The position numbers and the translations under genes are program-made. A stretch of 53,850 nucleotides of DNA from Gammaproteobacteria bacterium (GTDB lineage: Bacteria > Pseudomonadota > Gammaproteobacteria > Thiohalomonadales > Thiohalomonadaceae). Below, piece after piece: positions 8,201 to 16,297 of this stretch; position 1 is the stretch's first letter; each line of letters begins with the position of its first letter. The notes under the pieces are model-generated. The model ran no database searches and was not told the origin of the DNA. It worked only from the letters and a program-made list of their open reading frames with translations. The stretch spans positions 1 through 53,850 of the forward strand of contig QKED01000075.1 of NCBI GenBank assembly GCA_003252455.1, read 5' to 3'.

Positions 8201-9179
8201 CAGATACGTCTTGGACCTGTGGAGCAGCCGACAGTGGCTCGGGCGCAGGGGCGGTCTCACCGGCTGGTGACGAGGCGATCAAGCCCGCTGCTGCAAGCAG
8301 TTCATCGGGGAGTGTGCCGATGAGGTCGTCTGTATCCTCATCGGCATCCGCATCACCTTGCATCATCAGTTCGAGTTGCATCGGTGAGAGTGTGAGGTGT
8401 GCGGTGTCAGGGAATCGGGTGGCGATCTCGTCGAGAAAGCGGGTGTTGAGTGATGGTGCGACAGGATTGCCACGCATTGCGGACTGCATGGCGAGGTCGA
8501 GCAGGTCGAGCCACTCACTATAGACCTCTGCCAAGTCGGCATAGCCCATGTAGTTGGCCGAGTTGAAGAGGTCATGAACGGCTTCAGAGATGAGTGAGAT
8601 GAAGGTAAATGCATCCTCACCGAACTGAAGGCGCTGGTCTGCGGCGCGGATCAACGCCACTTTTTCGTGCAACTGGGTAGAAAAGACCTCGAACAGCTCT
8701 TGGTCGGCGGGCTCTGAGTAGGTCGTTGAGGTCTCTGCACTCGCGGCGTCGTCATAAGCCTCAACGTCAACCGCGGGTGACGGCGCAGTGGTATCGCCTT
8801 CGATGACGAGCGTCAGCGCATCGACCAGGTCTTCGACTTCACTCTGTTCGACCTGATCACGTTCCAACTCATCGACCAGGGCGATGATACGGTCGCGACC
8901 CGCGATGAGAATTTCGATAATCGGATCGGTGACCTCGACCTCACCGTTTCGGCAGAGGTCTAAAAGGTCCTCCATCCTGTGGGAAAGGACCGAAACCTTG
9001 CTTAGGCCGATGAATTGTGACGCCCCTTTGATGGTGTGGATCGGTCTGAAAATATTGTTCAGGATCTCCACGCTATCGCGCTGCTCATCCAGCTTGAGCA
9101 GTTCGGACTCCATCTCTTCGAGATGCTCTCTGGCCTCAACGATGAAATCGCCAAGAAGTGACAAATCGATCTCGGTCAT
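5274..9179 (-). CDS. cheA: CheA-type histidine kinase with two HPt and two degenerate HPt-like segments
   Basis: About 1301 residues, roughly twice the size of E. coli CheA. The start at MTEIDLSLLGDF has a good ribosome site (AAGGAAGA) just upstream; the open frame further upstream is not family-like. Domains in order: HPt-1 (about 1-128, H48 in HTIKGASQF); a degenerate HPt-like segment (about 160-270, aligned His202 in VHDLFNSANYMGY); HPt-2 (about 343-467, H388 in HTIKGASQF); a second degenerate segment (about 540-635, His replaced in VGNLRSAANYMGY); a long Ala/Pro/Ser linker (about 640-856); P3 dimerisation (about 857-966); HATPase (about 967-1123, with HIIRNSVDHGIE, DDGRGLD and SGRGVGMD); and the CheW-like P5 domain (about 1124-1275). 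No separate P2 domain is recognised. It feeds phosphate to the CheY and receiver proteins of this array. Confidence 0.95.
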   Translation of the reverse strand: MTEIDLSLLGDFIVEAREHLEEMESELLKLDEQRDSVEILNNIFRPIHTIKGASQFIGLSKVSVLSHRMEDLLDLCRNGEVEVTDPIIEILIAGRDRIIALVDELERDQVEQSEVEDLVDALTLVIEGDTTAPSPAVDVEAYDDAASAETSTTYSEPADQELFEVFSTQLHEKVALIRAADQRLQFGEDAFTFISLISEAVHDLFNSANYMGYADLAEVYSEWLDLLDLAMQSAMRGNPVAPSLNTRFLDEIATRFPDTAHLTLSPMQLELMMQGDADADEDTDDLIGTLPDELLAAAGLIASSPAGETAPAPEPLSAAPQVQDVSVKNEPSAGLAPELISDEIDLTLLGDFIIEADEHLVEMEDDLLKLSESPETLEILNDIFRPIHTIKGASQFVGVKRVAALSHRLEDLLDLLRQGEITNNQAITELLMQGRDRIVHLIEDLERTQTEETPVNDLIEVVTQVIDSRGLVAAVAPTVANKSESAVLADDGEHIPSSAATTESPASAPEHILASAPSQGVTTSNARQGIQPIVEDEYDSELFGIFITQFRDRMQEVELLLTQMEATGATPQQIAELTDLVGNLRSAANYMGYDEPVAIYDLWLSDLDEAEAALAMGRRPALDIHRARMGVLFGFFPQGEVSMQAPATTAPSVPSPTMASQVSTATPVHAPPVKPTAATPIAAPSAAPAPAPALQKGMDEEGQLYTKLTEALDSSAIPSLEDDYTTLSEVFDEMLSSLPDVSFVHPPADHRPRSAPTAKPSKPTTPASQTSAIRTAVSAKTDEAPAASEHAAASKPTAARALVEPKSAEKSSPSASVEGKRVVENKPNIVDSDESSTEPRESAQAKAKRADGEKIIKKSVRVDADKIDTLMNQVGELIVDRSYFFQLYNEMRGLQQHLKEELGLDQKELKNMRAFTYRLGEAIASLSRTSNELQEGVMKVRMLPISQLFNRYPRLIHDLTHNTDKRVRLDIRGEETELDKMIVEELSDPLIHIIRNSVDHGIETAAERRSSGKDEMATLILEAYQESNHIVIEVTDDGRGLDFTRIRQKAVERGMVKPDEADGLTQRDLVRLIMAPGFSTAATITKTSGRGVGMDVVKKNIEKLNGTIEIESKPGSMTRIRLKIPLTLAIIAALLVRVGRGSFTIPLSNVEETLRIYEADTSTIEGTEVIHLRGRTLPIFRLSNLFNLSADYDQHAGEDKSFVVIVNTGSEQIGLVVDELMGQDEVVIKPLVDYLQERSGFSGATIIGDGRISLILDIYELVNMTASKQVRRLQEFAHRQRYGRKAVEAEEQTAEKSLTAG

Positions 9180-9356
9180 CTGATTCTTCCTTCGGTCCTG
9201 TGTGTCAGGCCTGATACCCCATCGTCTGGCCAAGAGGGGCCTGACGAATGACGGGCGCTCGGTCAGCCCTGGTGGTCTCAGGCGCTGACCCACTAACTTG
9301 CCCCAGAGCAACTGTGCTCAAAGGGCCCTCGACTACGCTCGCGTATAGTAAGGCGA

Positions 9357-9716
9357 TTACGCCTGGCTACTATCGATGAGGTCGAGGATCTCTTTCGACT
9401 TATGTTTGTTCACGAAGCCGACAGCGCCAAGGCTCTCGACCTCAGAGCGGTATCTGTCTTCATCGAGATTTGAGAGGAAGAGGATCTGCGCCTTACTGTC
9501 GATCTTGAGGATCTCTTTGGCGGTCGTGATCCCATCCTTGCCGCGCATGGTGATATCCATGGTGACCAAGTCGGGCTTAAGTTTCGAGTAAAGATCGATG
9601 GCTTCATCACCGTCCTTGGCCTCGCCAACGATGATATGCCCAGGCGGGTTGAGGACCCGGGAGATCATCTTCCGCATCATGGCGGAGTCATCGACTATCA
9701 GAATGCGCTTGCTCAT
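9357..9716 (-). CDS. CheY-like single-domain response regulator
   Basis: 119 residues forming a lone receiver domain, the standard size for CheY. The acidic pocket is present (ILIVDDSAMM), the phosphoacceptor Asp lies in VTMDITMRGKDG, the switch Ser is in LFLSNLDED and the conserved Lys in GFVNKHKSKE. The Lys is not followed by the usual Pro (NKHK in place of xKPx). There is no output domain, so it acts by protein contact. Its gene lies between cheW and cheA with 177 bases before the cheA start. CheA is the natural kinase. Because no flagellar motor or pilus gene is in the window, the target (flagellar switch, type IV pilus, or another CheA-fed output) cannot be told. Confidence 0.92.
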   Translation of the reverse strand: MSKRILIVDDSAMMRKMISRVLNPPGHIIVGEAKDGDEAIDLYSKLKPDLVTMDITMRGKDGITTAKEILKIDSKAQILFLSNLDEDRYRSEVESLGAVGFVNKHKSKEILDLIDSSQA

Positions 9717-9754
9717 TACTATTCGCTATCGACGGCCTGTCCGCATGAGGGGTC

Positions 9755-10288
9755 TCATGCTTCTTGGGCACGCCCGTTGATGAGTGTTTTATTCACGTCT
9801 TTCAACTGCTTCATCTCCTCGATCAGGAGAATCCTGTTGAAATCGAGCAGGATCAGCAGTTTGCTATTGATGTCGACGACACCACGGATGTACTGATTTT
9901 CAAGCCCCTTGACGATGATGTCGGGGGCATGTTCGATGGCGCTCTCTTCGATTTTGAGCACCTCGGTTACCTTATCGACGATGAAGCCGGTCACACGACC
10001 GCCAATATCGAGAATAAGGATCCAGTTGTGTTCGCCTGACTTCCTCTCCTTAAAGAGGTTGAGGCGCTTGCGCAGGTCGATCACCGGGATGATGTCACCA
10101 CGGAGATTGATCACGCCCTCGACAAAATCGGGCGAGTTGGGTACAGCCGTGATGCTGACCTGGCGGATGATCTCCTGCACCATGAGGATGTCGACGCCGA
10201 ACAGCTCTTTGCCGATCATGAAGCCGACCAGCTGCATCAACTGTTCTTTATCAGAATCGTCTCGGCTGGATGAATATGAACCTGCCAT
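9755..10288 (-). CDS. cheW: CheW coupling protein
   Basis: 177 residues with a single CheW domain. Recognisable family segments include QLVGFMIGKELFGVDI, the core VEGVINLRGDIIPVIDLRKRL and the RGVVDINSKLLILLDFNRIL strand near the end. It tethers CheA to the receptor tip in chemosensory arrays. It is slightly longer than E. coli CheW because of a charged/Ser-rich N terminus (about 16 residues) and a C-terminal extension after the last strand. It is encoded directly downstream of the chemoreceptor gene and upstream of cheY, which matches its role as the link between receptor and kinase. Confidence 0.95.
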   Translation of the reverse strand: MAGSYSSSRDDSDKEQLMQLVGFMIGKELFGVDILMVQEIIRQVSITAVPNSPDFVEGVINLRGDIIPVIDLRKRLNLFKERKSGEHNWILILDIGGRVTGFIVDKVTEVLKIEESAIEHAPDIIVKGLENQYIRGVVDINSKLLILLDFNRILLIEEMKQLKDVNKTLINGRAQEA

Positions 10289-10380
10289 CTGCTGATTCTC
10301 CAGTTGGGTGACTACCAGACGACCGAGGCACCCCCGTCAAGCGGAAGAGGGTACCTGGTCAACACCTTATCGTAGGGGCG

Positions 10381-13300
10381 TCAGATCTTGAACTGCGCCA
10401 CCTGTTCGTTGAGGTGCTTAGACTGCGTCTGCAGGTCGTCGGTAATGCTCACCACGGTACCGGCACCCTCCACCGTCATCTGCGCGGTTTCAGCAGTTTC
10501 CTTGGCGATGGTCTGTACACGGGCTGAACGTTGTGCCTGTGCGGAGGTCATGTCGATCATCTCTGCCACACGAGAGACGATACCCTTCATCTCTTGGCCC
10601 ACCACGATGGCACCCTGGTTGGCCTCCATCACCGCGCGGTTGATTCGCTTGGTCTCCTCCAGCAGAGTGGCGAGCGCCTGTTCTGCTGCCACACGACGAG
10701 TACCCTGCTCACCCGCCATTGCACCGATCTGTTCGGCCAAGGTGTTCAGCTGTTGCATGAGCCCCTGCACCTCGGTGGAGCTGGTGGCCAGGATGGTTGC
10801 GGTTTTGGCGATCTGCTCGATGGCGAGCATGTTCTCACGACCGCCCTCGTCGATCTTGATCAGCGCCTGCTGTGAGGCGTCGGTCAGGTGGGTACCCTCA
10901 GCCACGCGGCTGGTGGAGTCCTTGATGAGCTGGGTAATCTCTTTCGCGGCCTCGGAGGAGCGTTGTGCCAGTTTACCCACTTCGTCAGCAACCACCGCGA
11001 AGCCCTTACCGTGCGCACCCGCACGGGCGGCCTCAATGGCGGCATTGAGTGCGAGGAGGTTGGTCTGCTCGGCGATTTCGGTAATCACACCGATGATCTC
11101 AGAGATCTGCTCGGAGGACTCGGAGATGGCGCGCATACCTTCCACGGTGGCGGCCACTGAGTTGCGGCCCTCGTGTGCGGCTTGTAGTGAGGCCTGACCG
11201 AGCTCGGTGGCCTGGGTCACTGCGCGACGCATCTCGTCCACAGCGGTAATCATGCCGTTAACGGACTTGGATACGGTCACCACCATCTCACCCTGACGGC
11301 GGGCGGTATCGGCCACACGCCCACCGGTTTCACCCATTTCCTTCACACGGGCCATGGTCTCGTGCACCTCGCGGCCCTGGGCGTCTGCGGAGTTGGACAC
11401 TTCGCCCATTGCGCGGAGTAGGGCGGCAATACCCTCATTGGAGCGCTCAGCGGCTCTACTCTGGCCCTGGGTGGCCTCGGCGACCTTGGCGGCGGTGCCA
11501 CCCATTTCGGTAATCACGCTCTCGGAGGTGGTTGCACGCTCATACTGCAGCTGTGCACGTTCACGGTTTGCACCTGCACGTGTGGCCACGTTACCGGCAC
11601 TACTCTGTACCTGGCCTGCTGCGTCGCGTACCACAGAGAAGGAGGAGCGAATCACACGGATCATCTCGTTGAACGCTGAGGACATACGGCCAATTTCGTC
11701 CTTGGAGTTGACCTCCACCTCAAGGGTAAGGTCACGGTTCTCAGCGATGTTACGAACGGTCTCTGCCATGTGCAGAATGGGGCGAGCCAGTGCGCCAGCC
11801 ACGATAAGGGCGATGATGATCACGGAGAGCACAACGGCGATCGCCAGGCCGTACATGATGTACTGGTACTCGGCCACGGCAGCGAGCGCCTCTTCGGTGG
11901 GCAGCTCAATGATGATACCCCACTCGAAATCGACCCCGAATAGTTCCTTCATACCGATGTCGGAGTAGGACGCCAGTACGGGCATGCCACGGTAGCTGAC
12001 CGAGTAGTCGGTGCCCTCTTTCTTGGCCAGTGCGGTGGCGGCACCCTTCGTATCGACCAGGGTACGCAGCGTAGTGCTCTCATTGGAGAAGCGCGAGTCA
12101 GAGCGCATGGTCTTGTCAGGGCCGACGAGGAAGGCCTGACCGGTCTGACCCAAACCCGTGCTCTCCTGCATGACGGAGTTGATGTTGGCCGTCGAGAGGG
12201 AGAGGGCCATCACGATGTTGACGTCGCCGCGGGCATTGAGCAGAGGTGCGGCCATGAACATGGCCGGCTTGCCATCGGCCGGTGCGTACTTCTCCATATC
12301 GACAATGCCGAACGACTTGGTCTTCATCACCTCGCGGAAGAGGCGGGCGAGGTTGGTATTGCTGAAGCGGCCGTTGACCAGATTGGTGTTGTATTCGGCG
12401 TTGTTCGCCACTGAGTAGAAGACATAGCCGCTTGGATCGATCAAGAGTACGTCGTAGTAGCCGAACGCATTGTTGTAGTAGGTCAGGTAGTCGGAGTTGG
12501 TGCCAACGACCTCAGGGGAGATGTTCTCGACCAAGTTACCCGTAGCCAGGATGGCCCAGTTAAGACCCTTTACCTTGATGGGGGTATACACGAAGAGCTC
12601 CATCTGCCCCGTGGTACCGAGGGAGATCTCGTCACCGGCTTGGCCGGAGAGGGCCTTCTTCGCTGCTTCTGCGCCGTAGGGGTCGCCGAGGTTGCCGCTC
12701 TTCACCACGCGTGTAGAGCGCAAGGTGACGGTGTTGTCGACCATACCGACCAAGAACGATTCGGTACCTGCCTTCATGCCGGTGCGGTCTTGGGCGATGG
12801 CATTGATGTCATCGGGGCGTAACTGGAAGGCCGCAACGCCCCAGAAGTAACCATTGGAGTCGATGAGTGGCGTGCCGATAAAGGCCGATACGCGCTTCTC
12901 CGGCTCGTAGTAGCTGTAGTCTTCGATGGCGATGTCGTAGCGCGCCTTGCTGAAGATACGGCTGATGCCCGTACTGCGGAGCTTGCCAGAGTTGACGTTC
13001 TCACCCAGGTCGTTGCTCTTGCCGACGCTGTAGATGATGTCGCCATTGGCGTCGATGAGGTAGACATCGTCAAAGCCGAAGTTCGCAGCAAAGGCCTCGA
13101 AGCCAGCGTTACGACGGGTAAGCAACTGCTTGTAGGCCTCGCTGTTGAGGCCCTCTTTGAATGCCTCACCAAAGAGCTTGATACCATCGGTGAAGCGCAG
13201 GTTGGCCTGTACGTCCTCCATTACGCGGTAGCGGGTCTCGAAGTAACGCTCGATCTCCTGCCGCTTGAGGTGGATGGCGGTATCCAGCTTGCGGTAACCG

Positions 13301-13560
13301 TCGTTGCGGAAGGTGGAGAGCGTCTGTTGTAGAACGCCGATGTCGTCACCACGCTCGCGGAGGTAGTCTGAAATCTGCTTCTTTTTAATTTCGCGCTGTG
13401 CCTTTGCCTGATCGAGTGCCGCTTGTGCAAGTGCAGTCGAGGAGCGATCCACTGCAACCAAACCGCTGACTGCGAAGGGCACCAACCCCACGAGCAAGAA
13501 GAAGATGATGAGCTTGGCTCGAAGACTGAGGTCTCGATACCAGGTCATTAATGCATTCAT
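10381..13560 (-). CDS. Methyl-accepting chemotaxis protein with duplicated periplasmic sensor module
   Basis: 1059 residues, nearly twice the usual receptor length. TM1 is at about 17-37 ([21 protein letters not shown]) and TM2 at about 568-592. Between them lie some 530 periplasmic residues made of two similar Cache-like modules: about 160-345 ([15 protein letters not shown], then [19 protein letters not shown]) and about 368-560 ([15 protein letters not shown], then [19 protein letters not shown]). A HAMP domain follows at about 592-645, then the cytoplasmic hairpin with the tip [20 protein letters not shown]. No C-terminal NWETF-like CheR tether is present; the protein ends NEQVAQFKI. It is the only receptor in the array, upstream of cheW. 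The ligand is unknown; the transporter's binding protein is one candidate partner. Confidence 0.95.
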   Translation of the reverse strand: MNALMTWYRDLSLRAKLIIFFLLVGLVPFAVSGLVAVDRSSTALAQAALDQAKAQREIKKKQISDYLRERGDDIGVLQQTLSTFRNDGYRKLDTAIHLKRQEIERYFETRYRVMEDVQANLRFTDGIKLFGEAFKEGLNSEAYKQLLTRRNAGFEAFAANFGFDDVYLIDANGDIIYSVGKSNDLGENVNSGKLRSTGISRIFSKARYDIAIEDYSYYEPEKRVSAFIGTPLIDSNGYFWGVAAFQLRPDDINAIAQDRTGMKAGTESFLVGMVDNTVTLRSTRVVKSGNLGDPYGAEAAKKALSGQAGDEISLGTTGQMELFVYTPIKVKGLNWAILATGNLVENISPEVVGTNSDYLTYYNNAFGYYDVLLIDPSGYVFYSVANNAEYNTNLVNGRFSNTNLARLFREVMKTKSFGIVDMEKYAPADGKPAMFMAAPLLNARGDVNIVMALSLSTANINSVMQESTGLGQTGQAFLVGPDKTMRSDSRFSNESTTLRTLVDTKGAATALAKKEGTDYSVSYRGMPVLASYSDIGMKELFGVDFEWGIIIELPTEEALAAVAEYQYIMYGLAIAVVLSVIIIALIVAGALARPILHMAETVRNIAENRDLTLEVEVNSKDEIGRMSSAFNEMIRVIRSSFSVVRDAAGQVQSSAGNVATRAGANRERAQLQYERATTSESVITEMGGTAAKVAEATQGQSRAAERSNEGIAALLRAMGEVSNSADAQGREVHETMARVKEMGETGGRVADTARRQGEMVVTVSKSVNGMITAVDEMRRAVTQATELGQASLQAAHEGRNSVAATVEGMRAISESSEQISEIIGVITEIAEQTNLLALNAAIEAARAGAHGKGFAVVADEVGKLAQRSSEAAKEITQLIKDSTSRVAEGTHLTDASQQALIKIDEGGRENMLAIEQIAKTATILATSSTEVQGLMQQLNTLAEQIGAMAGEQGTRRVAAEQALATLLEETKRINRAVMEANQGAIVVGQEMKGIVSRVAEMIDMTSAQAQRSARVQTIAKETAETAQMTVEGAGTVVSITDDLQTQSKHLNEQVAQFKI

Positions 13561-13621
13561 AGTACCCTCCTTACAGGATCCCCTTGGTGGTGTGATACCG
13601 AGCCGTAGCTTAGTTGCATGG

Positions 13622-14683
13622 TCACGCTGTCCGCTGTGTTGAGATTGACTGGTTGAAATGATGGTTAATGGTAGAAGCTATTTTCGAGTCTGCCTGAATG
13701 ATATGTGCCCGTGTGTTGTCCATGGCGTGGCGGGGCATCTGTTTACTCAGGCAACTCTTCGGATCTTGGATGATGGCCATCCCCCCCATGCGCAGTACCT
13801 CTTCTAGCCCTTCGGAGCCATCGTCTCCTGAACCGGAGAGGAGCACGCCGATGCTGTTCTGCATCAGCGTGTCGGCGATGGAGAAGAGGATGCGATTGAT
13901 CGAACCCTTGAGGGTGGCGAAAGGGGCCGGGTGCACGTGTAGCGCGAGTCGACCCGCACGCTGCTGCAGGGTGACATAGTCATCGCCACTGGCGAGATAA
14001 CAGCTGCCAGCGGAGAGCTCCTCGCCATCGCGCGCACGGCGTACAGGCATGGGCGAGAAGTCATCGAGATAGCGAATAAAGGCGTCTACATGCGCCGAAC
14101 TCTCGTAGAGCACGATGATGTAGGCAGCCGGAAGGTTCGGATTGAGCCGCGGCAGGATCTTGAGGAGAGAGCTGTATGCGCCCTCGTGGCCACCCATGGC
14201 GACCAGGTGGGTGGGTGTTCGGTAGGTCTGCCCAGGGCGGGAGGTAGGGCGCAGGCGAATATAGCGCAGTACGTCGAGTTCAATGTTGGCAGCCCAGTGT
14301 ACCTTCTGGCGGATCTCCGCTTCGCGTCCGAGCAGGCTACTGTCGTCGAGACGGTTTGGCTTGGGCAGAAAGTCGACTGCGCCGTAGCGTAGGGCATCGA
14401 AGGTGAGGCGCTCGCCATCACGGGTCAAGGTGCTGAGCATCACCGTGGGTGTGGCACACTCGATCATGATGTGCTTGAGCACACGGATGCCATCCATCTC
14501 GGGGATATTCACATCGAGTGTGACGACATCGGGTTTGAGCGCCTTGATGCCGATGAGTGCATCATGCCCGGTGGCCGCCTCACCGACAATTTCGATGCCA
14601 GGGTCGCGCTCGAAGATTGCCCGTATCGCCCCCCGCAAGAGCGCTGAGTCGTCGACGACAAATAGTCTACGGGGTTGATTCAT
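13622..14683 (-). CDS. CheB-like protein lacking catalytic Ser and His
   Basis: 353 residues with the CheB layout: a receiver domain (D11/D12, phosphoacceptor D57 in [10 protein letters not shown]108 in LPKPNR) plus a methylesterase-like domain. The nucleophile position of the GxSxGG motif reads [10 protein letters not shown], putting His166 where Ser164 of Salmonella CheB sits. The catalytic His position falls on Tyr193 ([10 protein letters not shown]), or on Glu194 if one residue is shifted. Asp288 in [10 protein letters not shown] remains. Two of three triad residues are therefore missing, so methylesterase activity is unlikely. The receiver domain looks intact. It lies between the DUF4388-REC gene and the receptor gene, next to the partner it would bind. 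Inference: a phospho-regulated, non-catalytic receptor-binding protein, or an enzyme with changed chemistry. Confidence 0.9.
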   Translation of the reverse strand: MNQPRRLFVVDDSALLRGAIRAIFERDPGIEIVGEAATGHDALIGIKALKPDVVTLDVNIPEMDGIRVLKHIMIECATPTVMLSTLTRDGERLTFDALRYGAVDFLPKPNRLDDSSLLGREAEIRQKVHWAANIELDVLRYIRLRPTSRPGQTYRTPTHLVAMGGHEGAYSSLLKILPRLNPNLPAAYIIVLYESSAHVDAFIRYLDDFSPMPVRRARDGEELSAGSCYLASGDDYVTLQQRAGRLALHVHPAPFATLKGSINRILFSIADTLMQNSIGVLLSGSGDDGSEGLEEVLRMGGMAIIQDPKSCLSKQMPRHAMDNTRAHIIQADSKIASTINHHFNQSISTQRTA

Positions 14684-14754
14684 GCGGCGTTGCTCAATCT
14701 TCTCGTTGTTAGACAGCTTACCGTGTTCTCACGGTTCGAAGGGGTGGAGTCCCC

Positions 14755-15537
14755 TCACGCCTGGTTCAGGTCTAGGTAGTGCGCCACCTTCTCCATCAAG
14801 GCCTGAGGTGAGAAGGGCTTCGTCAGATATTCGTCAGAGCCGGAGACCTTGCCTTTAATCTTATCAAACAGGGTATCGCGAGATGTGAGAATAATCACTG
14901 GTATGTCAGCAAAATCCTCACGTTTACGGATGTGTGAAAGGATCTTATAGCCATCGATACCGGGCAGGATCAAGTCGAGCAGCACCAAGTCTGGCTTTTC
15001 ATTGTTGAGTTGAGCCAGCGCCTCGAAGCCATCTTTCGCCTCTACGACAGTGAGCCCACGCTGACGCAGGGTCAGGGTGATCACCTTGCGCGAGGTGGTG
15101 CTGTCCTCTACGACGAGCACTTTCTTGGCAACGCTCTGCTCCGGTGCGGGGGCGATAGGGGCCGCTGCAGCAGCAGTCGGCGCCGTGCGGTTCTGCGCCT
15201 GACCACCGTCTGTCTCACTCTGAGAGAGAAAGTTGATGATGTCGTCGGTCGGGGGCAAGGGGGCCTTGCTATCTCCGCTCTGCCGGTCATGCAGGATGAT
15301 GTTGTCTGTAGAGAAGTTGTAGCGGGCACGTTTGATGCGCCGGATCAGGGCTAGCGCAGCGATACCATGCTTCGCTTTGTAGCCGATCTCGACGATGTTG
15401 CCACTGTAAAGAATGATCTCGGCCCAGTGCTTCTCTTCAGTGACGATGTACATAGTGCCGCTCTCACCGTCGGCGATGAGGCGCTTGAGAACCTGTACGA
15501 TTTCACTAAATGGGACCAGGTTGTGTTCCTGCTGCAT
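14755..15537 (-). CDS. Response regulator with N-terminal DUF4388/PatA-N-like domain and C-terminal receiver
   Basis: 260 residues. Residues about 1-105 (FSEIVQVLKRLIADGESGTM, then IILYSGNIVEIGYKAKHGIAA) resemble the DUF4388/PatA N-terminal domain found in gliding and signalling proteins. An Ala/Pro linker follows, then a receiver domain from about residue 138, with VLVVEDSTTSRK, phosphoacceptor in VLLDLILPG, and the KPFSPQ Lys. The order (sensor-like first, receiver last) is the reverse of most output regulators. It is the first gene of the minus-strand array, so its promoter region is the 15538-16050 stretch. It is a likely CheA target. The domain name is tentative; the receiver is certain. 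Confidence 0.85.
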   Translation of the reverse strand: MQQEHNLVPFSEIVQVLKRLIADGESGTMYIVTEEKHWAEIILYSGNIVEIGYKAKHGIAALALIRRIKRARYNFSTDNIILHDRQSGDSKAPLPPTDDIINFLSQSETDGGQAQNRTAPTAAAAAPIAPAPEQSVAKKVLVVEDSTTSRKVITLTLRQRGLTVVEAKDGFEALAQLNNEKPDLVLLDLILPGIDGYKILSHIRKREDFADIPVIILTSRDTLFDKIKGKVSGSDEYLTKPFSPQALMEKVAHYLDLNQA

Positions 15538-16050
15538 CCAGACCGTCCTCGGGATCTAAATCGGTAGCGTAGTTCGTGAGCGTGTGAACGCTATGAGTGG
15601 TCGCCGAGACGGTGTGTCAGCGTCATGAAAGGGGCTGATGAGCACTGCCTGGCGCACGTTGGTGTGGGTCTGCCCACCTAAAACAATGCATTACGATCAT
15701 CAATGACTACCCAATGTAGCGCATGTAGATCGGCCATGAAAGACTATTTTTCCACACTTTGTGAATAGAGGTTAACTTGCTGACTCAACTATAAGCAAAT
15801 GCAATATAAACAATTGTCTACATCACACTTTTGACTAGGTATAAACCCTTGCTTGCTAGTAGATGAGGTCAGTAATTGGCAGCTTTTTGCAACGCTGCAC
15901 ACATTTGTGAGACTTACATCACTTCGTTTCCGAGGCAATGCGTAGGCGCTCATCGGCTTGACACCGCCTAGACCACGCTCAGGCGCGTCAGTTCCATTGG
16001 GTGTGGGCCGAGCCGCGATGTCCGTTCCGCCGGTAAAGCGGGGTAGGGGC
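15538..16050. other. Intergenic region between the chemosensory array and tRNA-Leu
   Basis: About 510 bases without a supportable protein gene. The middle (about 15680-15900) is clearly richer in A+T than the flanking genes, as expected for promoter DNA. It must carry the start signals of the minus-strand array. I see one weak sigma28-like candidate (separate entry) but no convincing sigma70 promoter on that strand. The right-hand part is GC-rich and looks featureless. Confidence 0.5.
15727..15752 (-). promoter_or_regulatory. Possible sigma28 (FliA)-like promoter for the chemosensory array
   Basis: On the minus strand a GAAA element is followed after 14 bases by GCCGATCT. The FliA consensus is TAAA, 15 bases, GCCGATAA, so this is an imperfect match with one base less spacing. 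It lies about 190 bases upstream of the first gene of the array. Chemotaxis operons are often FliA-dependent, which makes it worth recording, but the match could be chance. Confidence 0.22.
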
Positions 16051-16080
16051 TTAACAGCTTGAGACACCTCATAGTAGAAT
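16051..16080 (+). promoter_or_regulatory. Sigma70-type promoter of tRNA-Leu
   Basis: TTAACA and TAGAAT separated by 18 bases. The -10 ends 10 bases before the first base of the mature tRNA, so transcription would start only a few bases upstream of the tRNA 5' end, as is common for single tRNA genes. Confidence 0.65.
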
Positions 16081-16090
16081 GGCAAACCGA

Positions 16091-16175
<85 letters not shown>

Positions 16176-16297
16176 TTTTTCTATCCCACGTCCTGAACGC
16201 CCATCCTGGCCCGCCCCTGCGAGGCCACGGTAGCTGGTGCTTGATTTCGCACCCAGGCCCCCTGATATATCCACCCAAGATTGAGTTAGGAGTAATG

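Noticed and set aside
15895-15935. CRP-like site (TTTGTGA ... TCACTT)
   Set aside because: The half-sites are 8 bases apart, not 6, and the position fits neither flanking promoter.
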